Assembly (NCBI GenBank): GCA_000496475.1
Contig: AYMW01000001.1
Span: 471,018 to 535,017 of the forward strand
Reading direction: 5' to 3'
From: Betaproteobacteria bacterium MOLA814
GTDB lineage: Bacteria > Pseudomonadota > Gammaproteobacteria > Burkholderiales > Burkholderiaceae_C
DNA length: 64,000 nt
Numbering within the stretch: the first letter of the stretch is position 1; each line of letters starts with the position of its first letter. This document shows positions 15,432-24,506 of the stretch, piece after piece. The notes under the pieces were generated by a model, which saw nothing but the letters and a program-made list of their open reading frames with translations, made no database searches and had not been told where the DNA came from. The position numbers and the translations under genes are program-made.

Positions 15432-15505
15432 TGGAGGCGCGACCCAGAGTCGAACTGGGCTAGACGGATTTGCAATCCGTTGCATAACCGCTTTGCTATC
15501 GCGCC
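15432..15505 (-). tRNA. tRNA-Cys (anticodon GCA), right copy
   Basis: A 74-base tRNA with encoded CCA, identical to the left copy. It follows tRNA-Gly on the same strand, a common pairing, so this copy probably retains the native upstream sequence. Confidence 0.95.
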
Positions 15506-15549
15506 AAACGAAAGGACCTGTAGTGGGTTGAACTACCGGGTCTTGTTGT

Positions 15550-15580
15550 AAAAAAGGGAAGCTAAAAGCTTCCCTTTTTT
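15550..15580 (-). terminator. Hairpin terminator between tRNA-Gly and tRNA-Cys
   Basis: AAAAAAGGGAAGCT and AGCTTCCCTTTTTT form a perfect 14-base stem with a three-base loop and T-runs on both strands. It can work in both directions. Confidence 0.85.
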
Positions 15581-15585
15581 TAATA

Positions 15586-15661
<76 letters not shown>

Positions 15662-15754
15662 ATGTATCGCAACAAACGTTGTTTGTTGCGAAGCCAGAAG
15701 TATAAACCAATTTTCCAGCCTCTTTGTGAGACAGCCTAGAAAAATTTATACATT

Positions 15755-18187
15755 TCAGTGTTTCACCGCATCCGTTGGAGCCGCGTGAGTCGACGCTGCT
15801 CGCGCTGCAGCTGCTGCTGCAATTTCTGCCTCACTTAGCGGCTCAGGCATACGCTCCAAGGCTTTTTCTAGCACTTGGTCAATCCACCTTACAGGCACGA
15901 TTTCAAGACCGCTTTTGACGTTGTCGGGAATATCAGCAAGGTCTTTAACGTTCTCTTCTGGAATGAGCACAGTCTCGATGCCACCGCGCAATGCAGCCAA
16001 CAGTTTTTCTTTCAAACCACCAATGGCTGTTACTTCGCCGCGCAGGGTAATTTCACCCGTCATGGCAACGTTGCACTTAATAGGAATTTGCGTTAATGCA
16101 GACACCAAAGCAGTCACCATTGCTGCACCAGCACTTGGACCATCTTTAGGCGTGGCACCGTCTGGCACGTGAATGTGCATGTCACGTTTGTCAAAGAGCT
16201 CTTCTTTAATACCCAGCGCATTTGCGCGGCTACGCACCACAGTACGGGCTGCCTCAACAGACTCTTTCATCACATCACCCAAAGAGCCAGTGCGCGTAAT
16301 GACACCTTTACCTGGCATCAATGCAGCCTCAATGGTGAGCAAGTCACCGCCAACCTCTGTCCATGCCAAACCAACCACTTGACCAACTTGGTTGACCTGC
16401 TCAGCGCGGCCGTAGGTGAACTTGCGCACACCCAAAAAGTCGTTCAAATTTGCGGCATTGACCACCACGGTTGGCGTGGCTTGTTTGAGCAACAAACTCT
16501 TGATAACTTTGCGGCAAATTTTAGAAATCTCTCGCTCCAACGAACGCACACCGGCTTCACGTGTGTAGTAGCGCACTATGTCACGAAGCGCATCTTCTGT
16601 AATGTCTAACTCAGTTTCTTTTACGCCGTTATTGGTGATTTGCTTGGGCAGCAAATACTGCAACGCAATGTGCACTTTCTCGTCTTCGGTGTAGCCGCTC
16701 AAACGAATAACTTCCATTCGGTCTAACAACGCCGATGGGATATTCATGGAGTTGGAGGTTGCCACAAACATAACGTCGCTTAAGTCAAAGTCGACCTCGA
16801 CATAATGGTCACCAAAAGTATGGTTTTGTTCAGGGTCTAAGACCTCTAGCAAAGCGCTAGATGGGTCACCCCTAAAGTCTGTTCCGAGCTTGTCAATCTC
16901 GTCCAACAAGAACAACGGATTGCGGGTACCCGCTTTTGACAGGTTTTGCAGCACTTTTCCTGGCAAGGCTCCAATGTAAGTGCGCCTGTGCCCCCTGATT
17001 TCGGCTTCGTCGCGAACACCGCCCAAGGCCATGCGCACATACTTGCGGCCAGTAGCTTTGGCAATCGATTGGCCCAGCGATGTTTTACCAACGCCGGGAG
17101 GACCTACCAGACACAAAATAGGGGCCTTCAGCTTGTCAACGCGTTGTTGAACTGCGAGGTACTCCAGAATTCGCTCTTTAACTTTGTCCAAGCCAAAGTG
17201 GTCTGCGTTAAGTGTTTCTTCAGCCAGCGCCAAGTCGTGAATCACTTTGGACTTTTTACTCCACGGCAAGCCCAGCAATACCTCTAAGTAGTTGCGAACT
17301 ACAGAGGCCTCTGCTGACATTGGCGACATCAACTTGAGTTTCTTTAACTCACTGTCGGCCTTTTTCCGTGCCTCTTTTGGCATGCGTGCCAACTTGATTT
17401 TTTTCTCAAGCTCTTCAATATCAGCACCCTCTTCGCCCTCACCCAACTCTTTTTGAATGGCTTTAACCTGCTCGTTGAGGTAGAAGTCGCGTTGGTTTTT
17501 CTCCATCTGGCGCTTCACGCGACCGCGGATGCGCTTGTCAACGTTGAGGACATCCACTTCAGCCTCTATTTGCGTGTAGAGCTTTTCCAAGCGCACCTTG
17601 ATGGCGGCCAAATCCAACACCTCTTGTTTGGACTCTAACTTCAAAGGCAGATGCGCAGCGATGGTGTCTGCCAATCGACCTGGCTCGTCAATGCTGGCTA
17701 TCGAAGTGAGGATTTCTGAAGGGATTTTTTTATTGAGTTTGACGTATTGGTCAAACTGCTGCATCACTGCACGGCGCAGGGCCTCAATCTCAGTTTCATC
17801 ATTGGCTTGACGCTCTAACTCAACGGCAACGGGCTCAACAACAGCACTGAAATGGACCTCACCATCGGCAATACTTTTAACCGTGGCACGCTGTACACCC
17901 TCAACCAACACCTTGACGGTACCGTCTGGCAGTTTAAGCATTTGTAAAATGCTGGCCACACAGCCCATTTCAAACATGTCTTGAGGTGTTGGCTCATCTT
18001 TAGCTGCAGCTTTTTGAGCGACCAACATGATGCGACGGTCATCTGCCATGGCAGCTTCTAAAGCCTTGATGCTTTTGGCACGCCCGACAAACAACGGAAT
18101 AACCATGTGCGGAAACACCACAACGTCACGCAAGGGCAACAATGGCAATTCAATAGGCGTAGGGGGCAAAACTTCTTGACCAGACAT
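15755..18187 (-). CDS. lon: ATP-dependent protease La (Lon)
   Basis: A full-length 810-residue cytoplasmic Lon protease that degrades misfolded and regulatory proteins. The N-terminal substrate-binding domain starts ELPLLPLRDVVVFPHMVIPL. The AAA+ module has Walker A GPPGVGKT at 362-369 and FLLDEIDK at about 427-434. The protease domain carries the Ser-Lys dyad, S685 in KDGPSAGAA and K728 in GLKEKLLAA. The C-terminus is an Ala-rich tail. It is the last gene of the tig-clpP-clpX-lon cluster, an order common in proteobacteria. A 70-base gap separates it from clpX. Confidence 0.98.
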   Translation of the reverse strand: MSGQEVLPPTPIELPLLPLRDVVVFPHMVIPLFVGRAKSIKALEAAMADDRRIMLVAQKAAAKDEPTPQDMFEMGCVASILQMLKLPDGTVKVLVEGVQRATVKSIADGEVHFSAVVEPVAVELERQANDETEIEALRRAVMQQFDQYVKLNKKIPSEILTSIASIDEPGRLADTIAAHLPLKLESKQEVLDLAAIKVRLEKLYTQIEAEVDVLNVDKRIRGRVKRQMEKNQRDFYLNEQVKAIQKELGEGEEGADIEELEKKIKLARMPKEARKKADSELKKLKLMSPMSAEASVVRNYLEVLLGLPWSKKSKVIHDLALAEETLNADHFGLDKVKERILEYLAVQQRVDKLKAPILCLVGPPGVGKTSLGQSIAKATGRKYVRMALGGVRDEAEIRGHRRTYIGALPGKVLQNLSKAGTRNPLFLLDEIDKLGTDFRGDPSSALLEVLDPEQNHTFGDHYVEVDFDLSDVMFVATSNSMNIPSALLDRMEVIRLSGYTEDEKVHIALQYLLPKQITNNGVKETELDITEDALRDIVRYYTREAGVRSLEREISKICRKVIKSLLLKQATPTVVVNAANLNDFLGVRKFTYGRAEQVNQVGQVVGLAWTEVGGDLLTIEAALMPGKGVITRTGSLGDVMKESVEAARTVVRSRANALGIKEELFDKRDMHIHVPDGATPKDGPSAGAAMVTALVSALTQIPIKCNVAMTGEITLRGEVTAIGGLKEKLLAALRGGIETVLIPEENVKDLADIPDNVKSGLEIVPVRWIDQVLEKALERMPEPLSEAEIAAAAAARAASTHAAPTDAVKH

Positions 18188-18257
18188 AACTAAACCTTAT
18201 TGAGGCGTTGTAACGCTAACAAATGAGCATTCCAACAAAAAATGGGACACTGGTGGC

Positions 18258-19523
18258 TTAAGCCTTTTTGGCTTTTTCGTGATACACCAACAGAGGGGGT
18301 TTGGCATCGTCAATGGTGGTTTCATCCAGCACCACTTGCTTAACACCCACCAAGCTTGGCAACTCAAACATGGTGTCAATTAACGCTTGTTCAAGTATTG
18401 AGCGCAATCCACGGGCGCCTGTTTTGCGCTTCAGGGCTTTGCGGGCAATCGCACGCAATGCACCTGGGCGCACATCCAACTCGGCATCCTCTAAAGCAAT
18501 CAGCTTTGAAAACTGTTTAACCACGGCATTCTTGGGCGTGGTCAAAATATCTATCAGCTGTTCTTCATTCAGCTCTTCCAAGGTGGCCACCACAGGCAGT
18601 CGACCAATCAGTTCCGGAATGATGCCGAACTTGACCATGTCTTCTGGCTCAACATCGTTAAACGACTCAGAGACACTTCTGCCCTGCTTGTTTTTAACAA
18701 TCGCACCAAAGCCAATACCGGAAGCTTCTGTTCGGTTTTCAATGACTTTTTCCAAGCCTGAAAACGCACCGCCACAGATAAATAAAATGTTGGTGGTATC
18801 AACCTGTAAGAAGTCTTGGTTGGGGTGTTTGCGCCCACCTTGCGGTGGAATAGACGCTATCGTGCCTTCAATCAATTTGAGCAACGCTTGCTGCACGCCC
18901 TCACCCGACACGTCGCGGGTAATGGACGGGTTGTCAGACTTGCGCGAAATTTTGTCTATTTCGTCGATATAGACAATGCCGCGTTGGGCTTTGGCCACAT
19001 CGTAGTCACAGGTTTGCAACAATTTGGCCACAATATTTTCAACGTCTTCGCCCACATAACCAGCTTCGGTCAACGTGGTGGCATCGGCCATCACAAACGG
19101 CACGTCCAACATACGAGCCAGTGTTTGTGCGAGCAGCGTTTTGCCAGAACCAGTTGGACCAATCAGCAAAATATTGCTTTTAACCAACTCCACATCGTCT
19201 TGTTTGGCGTTTTCTTTGTGGTTCAGACGCTTGTAGTGGTTGTACACCGCTACAGACAAGGCGCGTTTGGCCTTGTCTTGGCCAATCACGTAGTTGTCTA
19301 GGTTGCCTTTTAATTGTGCGGGCGTTGGCAAGTCGTTTTTCGCCTTCTCGCCTAGCTCGTTGGCGGGCAACTCGTCACGCACAATGTCGTTGCACAGGTC
19401 AATACATTCATCGCAAATGAATACAGACGGCCCGGCTATGAGCTTTTTGACCTCATGCTGGCTCTTACCGCAAAATGAGCAGTAAAGATTCTTTTCGGAA
19501 CTGGTGCCTTTTTTATCGGCCAT
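18258..19523 (-). CDS. clpX: ClpXP protease ATPase subunit ClpX
   Basis: A 421-residue AAA+ unfoldase that recognises substrates and feeds them to ClpP. The N-terminal zinc-binding domain has C15, C18, C37 and C40 (YCSFCGKS and FICDEC). Walker A GPTGSGKT is at 122-129, Walker [10 protein letters not shown] follows, and the GIGFGAIV segment near the middle matches the IGF loop that docks on ClpP. It lies downstream of clpP with a 145-base gap. Confidence 0.98.
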   Translation of the reverse strand: MADKKGTSSEKNLYCSFCGKSQHEVKKLIAGPSVFICDECIDLCNDIVRDELPANELGEKAKNDLPTPAQLKGNLDNYVIGQDKAKRALSVAVYNHYKRLNHKENAKQDDVELVKSNILLIGPTGSGKTLLAQTLARMLDVPFVMADATTLTEAGYVGEDVENIVAKLLQTCDYDVAKAQRGIVYIDEIDKISRKSDNPSITRDVSGEGVQQALLKLIEGTIASIPPQGGRKHPNQDFLQVDTTNILFICGGAFSGLEKVIENRTEASGIGFGAIVKNKQGRSVSESFNDVEPEDMVKFGIIPELIGRLPVVATLEELNEEQLIDILTTPKNAVVKQFSKLIALEDAELDVRPGALRAIARKALKRKTGARGLRSILEQALIDTMFELPSLVGVKQVVLDETTIDDAKPPLLVYHEKAKKA

Positions 19524-19667
19524 GTCGTCTACACCTTGCTGTCAAACTGTTTGAATAGGGTTAATGATAACGCCTAGCCTCACTCAAAAAGTGGAAATGG
19601 CGCCCAGAACGCACCAAAATGGTGCGGCATCAGCGCCATATCCTCAAAAACCATCCAAGTACTGCGA

Positions 19668-20294
19668 TCAAGCAGGCTTGGCTACGTCCTCGCGCTTGTC
19701 AATTACTTTGTCTACCAAGCCGTAATCAGCCGCTTCTTGAGCCGTCATAAAGTAGTCGCGCTCGGTATCACGTTCAATACGCTCTAGGGTTTGACCAGAC
19801 TGCTCTGCCAAAATACTGTTGAGTAAGGCGCGCAAACGAAGGATTTCTCGGGCGTGAATCTCAATGTCAGTGGCCTGACCCTGCGTTCCACCCAAAGGCT
19901 GGTGAATCATCACACGGGAATTAGGCAGCGAGAAGCGCTTGCCCTTGGCGCCTGCGGCCAACAAAAATGCACCCATGCTGGCTGCCATGCCGGTGCACAG
20001 CGTGGACACATCGGGCTTGATGAAGTTCATGGTGTCAAAAATCGCCATACCGGCGCTCACAGAGCCGCCGGGTGAGTTGATGTAAAAGTGAATGTCTTTG
20101 TCTGGATTTTCAGACTCTAGAAACAGCAGTTGAGCAACAACCAAGTTGGCCGTGTAGTCGTTTACGGGACCAACTAAAAATATCACGCGCTCTTTGAGCA
20201 AACGCGAGTAAATATCATAGCTGCGCTCGCCGCGACCAGACTGCTCAATCACCATAGGGACCATGCCCAAGGCTTGTGTATCCAATGCGTTCAT
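19668..20294 (-). CDS. clpP: ATP-dependent Clp protease proteolytic subunit ClpP
   Basis: A 208-residue serine protease subunit forming the barrel that works with ClpX. Triad: S106 (GMAASMGAF), H131 (MIHQPLGG) and the aspartate in ERDTERDYF near 180. It starts [18 protein letters not shown] with an upstream AAATAAGGAG-like region read from the minus strand. It follows tig with a terminator in between, so it probably also has its own promoter. Confidence 0.98.
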   Translation of the reverse strand: MNALDTQALGMVPMVIEQSGRGERSYDIYSRLLKERVIFLVGPVNDYTANLVVAQLLFLESENPDKDIHFYINSPGGSVSAGMAIFDTMNFIKPDVSTLCTGMAASMGAFLLAAGAKGKRFSLPNSRVMIHQPLGGTQGQATDIEIHAREILRLRALLNSILAEQSGQTLERIERDTERDYFMTAQEAADYGLVDKVIDKREDVAKPA

Positions 20295-20472
20295 CGCTTT
20301 ATCTCCAAATTAGATGATATGTCGTTGCGCCGCAGCGCATTATAAAAAGATCGGTGACTTGCACTACTGTAACCAACTGCCTACCTGCATGTGTACTTGT
20401 GGGCATTGCGTTGCTTTACAAGTCTTGCAGGTCACCAATCAGGTGACAGTCTTAGAGAAACAGACACAAACA

Positions 20473-20499
20473 ACAAAAGGGCGTTAACCGCCCTTTTGT
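20473..20499 (-). terminator. Terminator downstream of tig
   Basis: ACAAAAGGGCG and CGCCCTTTTGT form an 11-base stem around TTAAC with T-rich ends, in the gap between tig and clpP. Confidence 0.8.
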
Positions 20500-20534
20500 C
20501 GTGTGGGCCTGTCGCCCGGAAATCAACTTCCCAA

Positions 20535-21845
20535 TTACTGCTGAGCCATCAACTCGTCAAAGTCAACAACTTTGTCACTCACTTTGGCTTTGCCTAATAC
20601 GAACTCGGTCACATTGTTTTCAATGACAACGGCTTCGACTTCAGCCATGCGACTTTGGTCGCCCGTGTACCACTTGACCACGTCTTCTGGACGCTCGTAA
20701 GAAGCTGCCATTTCAGTGATGTGGGCTTTGATTTGATCAGGCGTTGCTTGCAAGTTCTCAGCACGTACCAATTCTGCAACCACCAAGCCTAAACGAACAC
20801 GGCGCTCAGCTTGCGGGCGGAACACGTCATCAGGGATAGGGGCTTTGTCCGCGTCTTTGACGCCGCGTTGCTTAAGGTCAGCACGTGCGCGTACAACCAT
20901 GCGGTCTAGCTCAGCCTGAACAGCCGCTGAAGGCAGGTCCAACTCGGCCTTGGCAACCAAACCGTCCATGGCGGCTTGCTTGTTGCGGGCTTGCAGGCGG
21001 GCTTTAACTTCGCGCTGTAAATTGGTGCGGATATCAGCACGCAACGCGTCAACAGTGTGCTCTGAGACACCCAGTGACTTGACGAACTCTTCGTCAATGG
21101 CTGGCATGGTTGCAGCTTCAAGTTTGTTGACGGTCACCATGAAGTCAGCCGTTTTACCTGCGACGTCTTTACCGTGGTAGTCCTCGGGGAAAGACAATGG
21201 AAAGGTTTTGCTTTCGCCGGTCTTCATGCCGCGCACTGCGTCTTCGAATTCTTTTAACATTTGACCGTCACCGACCAAGAATTGAAAAGCGTCGGCTTTG
21301 CCGCCTTCAAAAGCAACACCATCAATGGTGCCTAAGAAGTCAATTGTTGCTCGGTCACCGTCAACAGCTGCCTCAACAGCAGGGCGCTGCGCAAATGTGC
21401 GGCGTTGCTTGCGCAAAATATCAACTGTTTTGTCAATCGCCTCTTCGGTAACGTCGGCGGTGAGTTTTTCAACCTCAACGCTGGCGACATCGCCCAACTT
21501 TACCTCTGGATAAACCTCAAATACAGCGTCAAACAGCAATTCGCCTTCTGGCGCGCCTTCTTTTTCAGTCAACTGTGGAGCGCCTGCGACGCGCAATTGC
21601 GCTTCGTTGGCGGCCAAACTGAAAGCCTCGCCTACCTTGTCGTTCATGACTTCGTACTGAACAGAAGCGCCGTACATTTGTGCAACTACTTTGGAAGGTA
21701 CTTTGCCTGGACGAAAGCCATCTATCTTGACCTGTTTGGCCAAACGCCTAAGGCGGGTCTCTACCTCGGCAGTAATCACTGCCACCGGCAATGACAGCGT
21801 TATTTTGCGCTCTAGCTTTTCCAAGATTTCAACGTTCACGGCCAT
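20535..21845 (-). CDS. tig: Trigger factor, ribosome-associated chaperone
   Basis: A 436-residue peptidyl-prolyl isomerase and chaperone that binds nascent chains at the ribosomal exit. The ribosome-binding signature appears as IDGFRPGKVPSKVVAQMYG near residues 40-58. The FKBP-like domain follows from about 150 (DRATIDFLGTIDGVAFEGG and PLSFPEDYHGKDVAGK). The long helical C-terminal arms complete the fold. The ATG at 21845 (MAVNVEILEKLERKI) is preceded by AGGAG and gives the normal family length; an upstream extension of 12 residues is unlikely. First gene of the tig-clpP-clpX-lon cluster. Confidence 0.97.
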   Translation of the reverse strand: MAVNVEILEKLERKITLSLPVAVITAEVETRLRRLAKQVKIDGFRPGKVPSKVVAQMYGASVQYEVMNDKVGEAFSLAANEAQLRVAGAPQLTEKEGAPEGELLFDAVFEVYPEVKLGDVASVEVEKLTADVTEEAIDKTVDILRKQRRTFAQRPAVEAAVDGDRATIDFLGTIDGVAFEGGKADAFQFLVGDGQMLKEFEDAVRGMKTGESKTFPLSFPEDYHGKDVAGKTADFMVTVNKLEAATMPAIDEEFVKSLGVSEHTVDALRADIRTNLQREVKARLQARNKQAAMDGLVAKAELDLPSAAVQAELDRMVVRARADLKQRGVKDADKAPIPDDVFRPQAERRVRLGLVVAELVRAENLQATPDQIKAHITEMAASYERPEDVVKWYTGDQSRMAEVEAVVIENNVTEFVLGKAKVSDKVVDFDELMAQQ

Positions 21846-21917
21846 CACTAAACTCCTGCTGTGTCGGCCCCGTTGGCTCAAACCCTATGTTTGACCACAA
21901 CGAAGCATTTAAATAGG

Positions 21918-22004
21918 TGGTGCGCGGGGGGGGACTCGAACCCCCACACTGTTACCAGCGTCAGGACCTAAACCTGGTGCGTCTACCAATTTCGCCACCC
22001 GCGC
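21918..22004 (-). tRNA. tRNA-Leu (anticodon TAG)
   Basis: An 87-base class II tRNA with a long variable arm. Acceptor GCGCGGG pairs with CCCGCGC; the loop GGTTTAGGT gives TAG; CCA is encoded. It lies just upstream of tig on the same strand. Confidence 0.95.
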
Positions 22005-22235
22005 TAACTCGGTGCTTGATGGGTTGCACGCAACCCATTAGTTCACTGGACTTTGCGGGTTGACCGCGTAGAACCCTGTTTGCGCGAATTGTGGCGCGCA
22101 TTCAGCAAATAACTCACTATTGTAGTCTGTGCCAAGCTCGTTTTAAAGCTTGTAGACACGCCAAGACAAAACACAGCAAAAATGCCAGATATACCGCCGG
22201 CATAAAGTGGCTTTGGCGCAAGCGACAATAGATTG

Positions 22236-23141
22236 ATGTCTACCAGCCACTTACCCAACAGGGTTGCATCTACGGGCGTGAACCACTACGAAAACTTTCC
22301 TGTGGCCAGCTTCCTATGCCCTAAAGCCATTCGTCCAGCTGTTCAGGCCATTTATTACTGGGCACGCACTGGTGACGATCTCGCCGATGAGGGCGATGTG
22401 GCGTCTGGCGATCGCTTGGCAGCCTTGTCGTCCATGAGACTGGCGCTGCAACGAGCCATAGACCAGCAACCACTGACCGCAGACGCCGCAATATACCGCC
22501 CATTGGTGATGCCTTTGGCTCAATTGGTAGCCGCGGGCCTGTCGCCAAAACCGCTCTTTGACTTGTTACTTGCCTTCGAAGCAGATGTGCACCACACAGT
22601 TCAAGCCCCACTGGGAGAGCGGTTCAAGGACTTGCCCGCCCTGTTGAGCTACTGCGCGCAGTCTGCCAATCCAATTGGGCGATTGATGCTGCAACTGTAC
22701 AAGGTCAACGACGCAGACACAGTTGCGCAAAGCGACGCTGTATGCACGGCTTTACAGCTGATTAATTTTTGGCAAGATCTCACCCAAGACTTGAGCAGAG
22801 GCCGTTTTTACATCCCGGCTTCGTTGCTGGCGCAGCACCAGTTGCCCCCCCTAACTGATGTGCGACACATTTCGCCAGACCAAGCAGCCGCAGTTGTGGG
22901 CGCCTTGGTAGCCCACGCTAGAGGCGTGATGAAACAAGGCATCGGCATTGTGCACAGGGTGCCTGGGCGCGCAGGCTGGGAACTGGCTGTCGTAGTGACA
23001 GGTGGCTTGAGGCTGCTGCAGCTTATTGAGAACTCGGGGTTCCAATCAGCGCGCGTGCGGATCAAACTGAACAAATGGGACGCGCTGGTTGTGGCCTACC
23101 AAGCCGTGCGCTTAAAACTTCTCGGTGAAAGGACACTGTGA
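22236..23141 (+). CDS. hpnC: Hydroxysqualene synthase HpnC
   Basis: A 301-residue squalene/phytoene-synthase-fold enzyme. In the HpnCDE route, HpnD makes presqualene diphosphate, HpnC converts it to hydroxysqualene, and HpnE reduces that to squalene for hopanoids. HpnC identity rests on the early VNHYENFPVASFLCPKAIRPAV start and YYWARTGDDLADEGD, the first Asp-rich motif; the second is INFWQDLTQDLSRGRFYIP. The ATG at 22236 follows a TTG in the same frame. It is separated from hpnDE by two RND efflux genes. Confidence 0.9.
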   Translation: MSTSHLPNRVASTGVNHYENFPVASFLCPKAIRPAVQAIYYWARTGDDLADEGDVASGDRLAALSSMRLALQRAIDQQPLTADAAIYRPLVMPLAQLVAAGLSPKPLFDLLLAFEADVHHTVQAPLGERFKDLPALLSYCAQSANPIGRLMLQLYKVNDADTVAQSDAVCTALQLINFWQDLTQDLSRGRFYIPASLLAQHQLPPLTDVRHISPDQAAAVVGALVAHARGVMKQGIGIVHRVPGRAGWELAVVVTGGLRLLQLIENSGFQSARVRIKLNKWDALVVAYQAVRLKLLGERTL

Positions 23142-23292
23142 ACGCAATCTGAGGGCCAGGAACGACCGCACAGCAACCACTAACCCCATCTCGCTATACG
23201 GGCACTGCTACGCAGGGCTGCAGTGTCACGCAGTTGCATCACAATTGAATGACTTTCGCTTGACACGCACATGACTACTTATAGATAAAACG

Positions 23293-24486
23293 ATGACCAG
23301 CCAGCTTATGCCACACCACCGTCACGCCCCGCTAGCCCAACAGACCACCACTGCGCTTGTCGCAACGCTGCGATGCCCCAAGCGCGTCAGCAGCCATGTA
23401 AGCTTGGCCGTTTTAATGGTGACAGGGGCCTTGGTCTTGATGGTTTCCTCGCTGGCTTTCAGCCAAGATGACGCCAAAGTGGCAGCAACAGCGGGGTATA
23501 TTGCACCTACTAACGCCACAACACAGGCACCACTGGCCATGGTGCAAACCACTTTATTCAAAGACACTGCGGTCTACCCATCCACCAGTGTTGGGGCGCA
23601 GGTTCAAGCCAGAAACAACGCGCAACTTGCAGCGCAAGTTGGCGGTGTGGTGCAAAGCTGGCGTGCCGATACAGGGTCTTTGGTCAAGCGAGGTGAGTTG
23701 TTGGCACAACTCGACCCACGCGACCTCAGCTTGGCATTGGCTCAAGCGCAAGCCACCCACCAATCGGCCACAGCACAAGAGGCTTTAAGCGCACAACAAC
23801 TCAAACGCGCGCAAGAACTGGTGGCAAAAGGGTTTTTATCACCCCAGGCCTTGCAGCAGCGAGAAACCGAGCACGCCATTCAGCAAGCACACGTTGCAAG
23901 CGCCTTGGCCGCGCTACAAACTGCCCAGCGCAGCGTAAGCAAGACACGCATCACAGCCCCCTTTAATGCCGTTGTACACCAACGCATGGCGCAAGTTGGC
24001 GACATGGTGTCCCCTGGCACGCCACTCTTTAATCTCGTGGACACCAGCAAACCAGAGGTTGCCCTGAATGTGTCACAAACCCAAGCCGTCAGCCTAGAGC
24101 GCGCGAGCACCATCGTTTGGCGCGCAAAAGACAACGGACAAAACTTCCCTGTCCAGTTGCTGCGTATTGGCGCAAGCCTAGACCCTCAAACCCGCTCTCA
24201 ACCGGTTCGCCTGCGGTTTACAAGCACCACAGACACGCCCCTGCCAGGCAGCGCAGGCGAGTTGATGTGGAATGACCCACAAGCGCATATGCCTACCCAA
24301 GTGCTGGTGCGCCGCGCCGGGTTGGTCGGTTACTTCACGGTCGTCAACAACGAGGCCCGCTTTGTAGCCATACCGCGTGCACAAGAAGGGCGCCCTGCGC
24401 CGCTTGACCTTGATGCGCAAACACCCATCGTGACCAGCGGACAGGCCCTGCTGCAAAACGGCCAAGCTGTTCAGTTCAGTCAATAA
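23293..24486 (+). CDS. RND efflux periplasmic adaptor subunit (MFP/HlyD)
   Basis: A 397-residue adaptor linking an inner-membrane RND pump to an outer-membrane channel. The N-terminal hydrophobic stretch (LAVLMVTGALVLMVSSLAF, about 36-54) is a signal or anchor. Then come a lipoyl half-motif (QVGGVVQSWRADTGSLVKRG), an alpha-hairpin rich in Ala and Gln (about 145-215), the second lipoyl half (ITAPFNAVVHQRMAQVGDMV), and beta-barrel and proximal domains. It lies 20 bases before the pump gene. No outer-membrane channel gene is nearby. Confidence 0.88.
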   Translation: MTSQLMPHHRHAPLAQQTTTALVATLRCPKRVSSHVSLAVLMVTGALVLMVSSLAFSQDDAKVAATAGYIAPTNATTQAPLAMVQTTLFKDTAVYPSTSVGAQVQARNNAQLAAQVGGVVQSWRADTGSLVKRGELLAQLDPRDLSLALAQAQATHQSATAQEALSAQQLKRAQELVAKGFLSPQALQQRETEHAIQQAHVASALAALQTAQRSVSKTRITAPFNAVVHQRMAQVGDMVSPGTPLFNLVDTSKPEVALNVSQTQAVSLERASTIVWRAKDNGQNFPVQLLRIGASLDPQTRSQPVRLRFTSTTDTPLPGSAGELMWNDPQAHMPTQVLVRRAGLVGYFTVVNNEARFVAIPRAQEGRPAPLDLDAQTPIVTSGQALLQNGQAVQFSQ

Positions 24487-24506
24487 CAACAGGCAACAGG
24501 GCTCTC

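Larger units (their letters stand above)
6664..15505. mobile_element. Integrative element in tRNA-Cys (phage-satellite-like, protease cargo)
   Basis: The element is bounded by 139-bp direct repeats that each contain tRNA-Cys. Inside, leftward from the right end: tyrosine integrase, unknown protein, excisionase/AlpA-like protein, unknown, archaeo-eukaryotic-type primase, PriCT-2 P-loop helicase, and a small Cys/Gly-rich protein. A convergent, rightward, AT-richer pair encodes an S8 protease with an autotransporter-like layout and a lipoprotein. I see no capsid, tail, portal, terminase, relaxase or type IV secretion gene, so it is not a complete prophage or conjugative element. Integration plus self-replication genes without structural genes are typical of phage satellites and similar mobile islands. 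The near-identity of the repeats suggests recent or maintained integration. Confidence 0.88.
15367..15505. repeat. attR: 139-bp direct repeat containing tRNA-Cys
   Basis: Right copy of the attachment-site duplication, one mismatch from 6664-6802. Its right side continues into the tRNA-Gly region, which is probably the native upstream context of tRNA-Cys. Confidence 0.93.

Noticed and set aside
6664-15505. Complete prophage
   Set aside because: No capsid, portal, terminase, tail or lysis gene can be seen; the interval is too short and filled by other genes.
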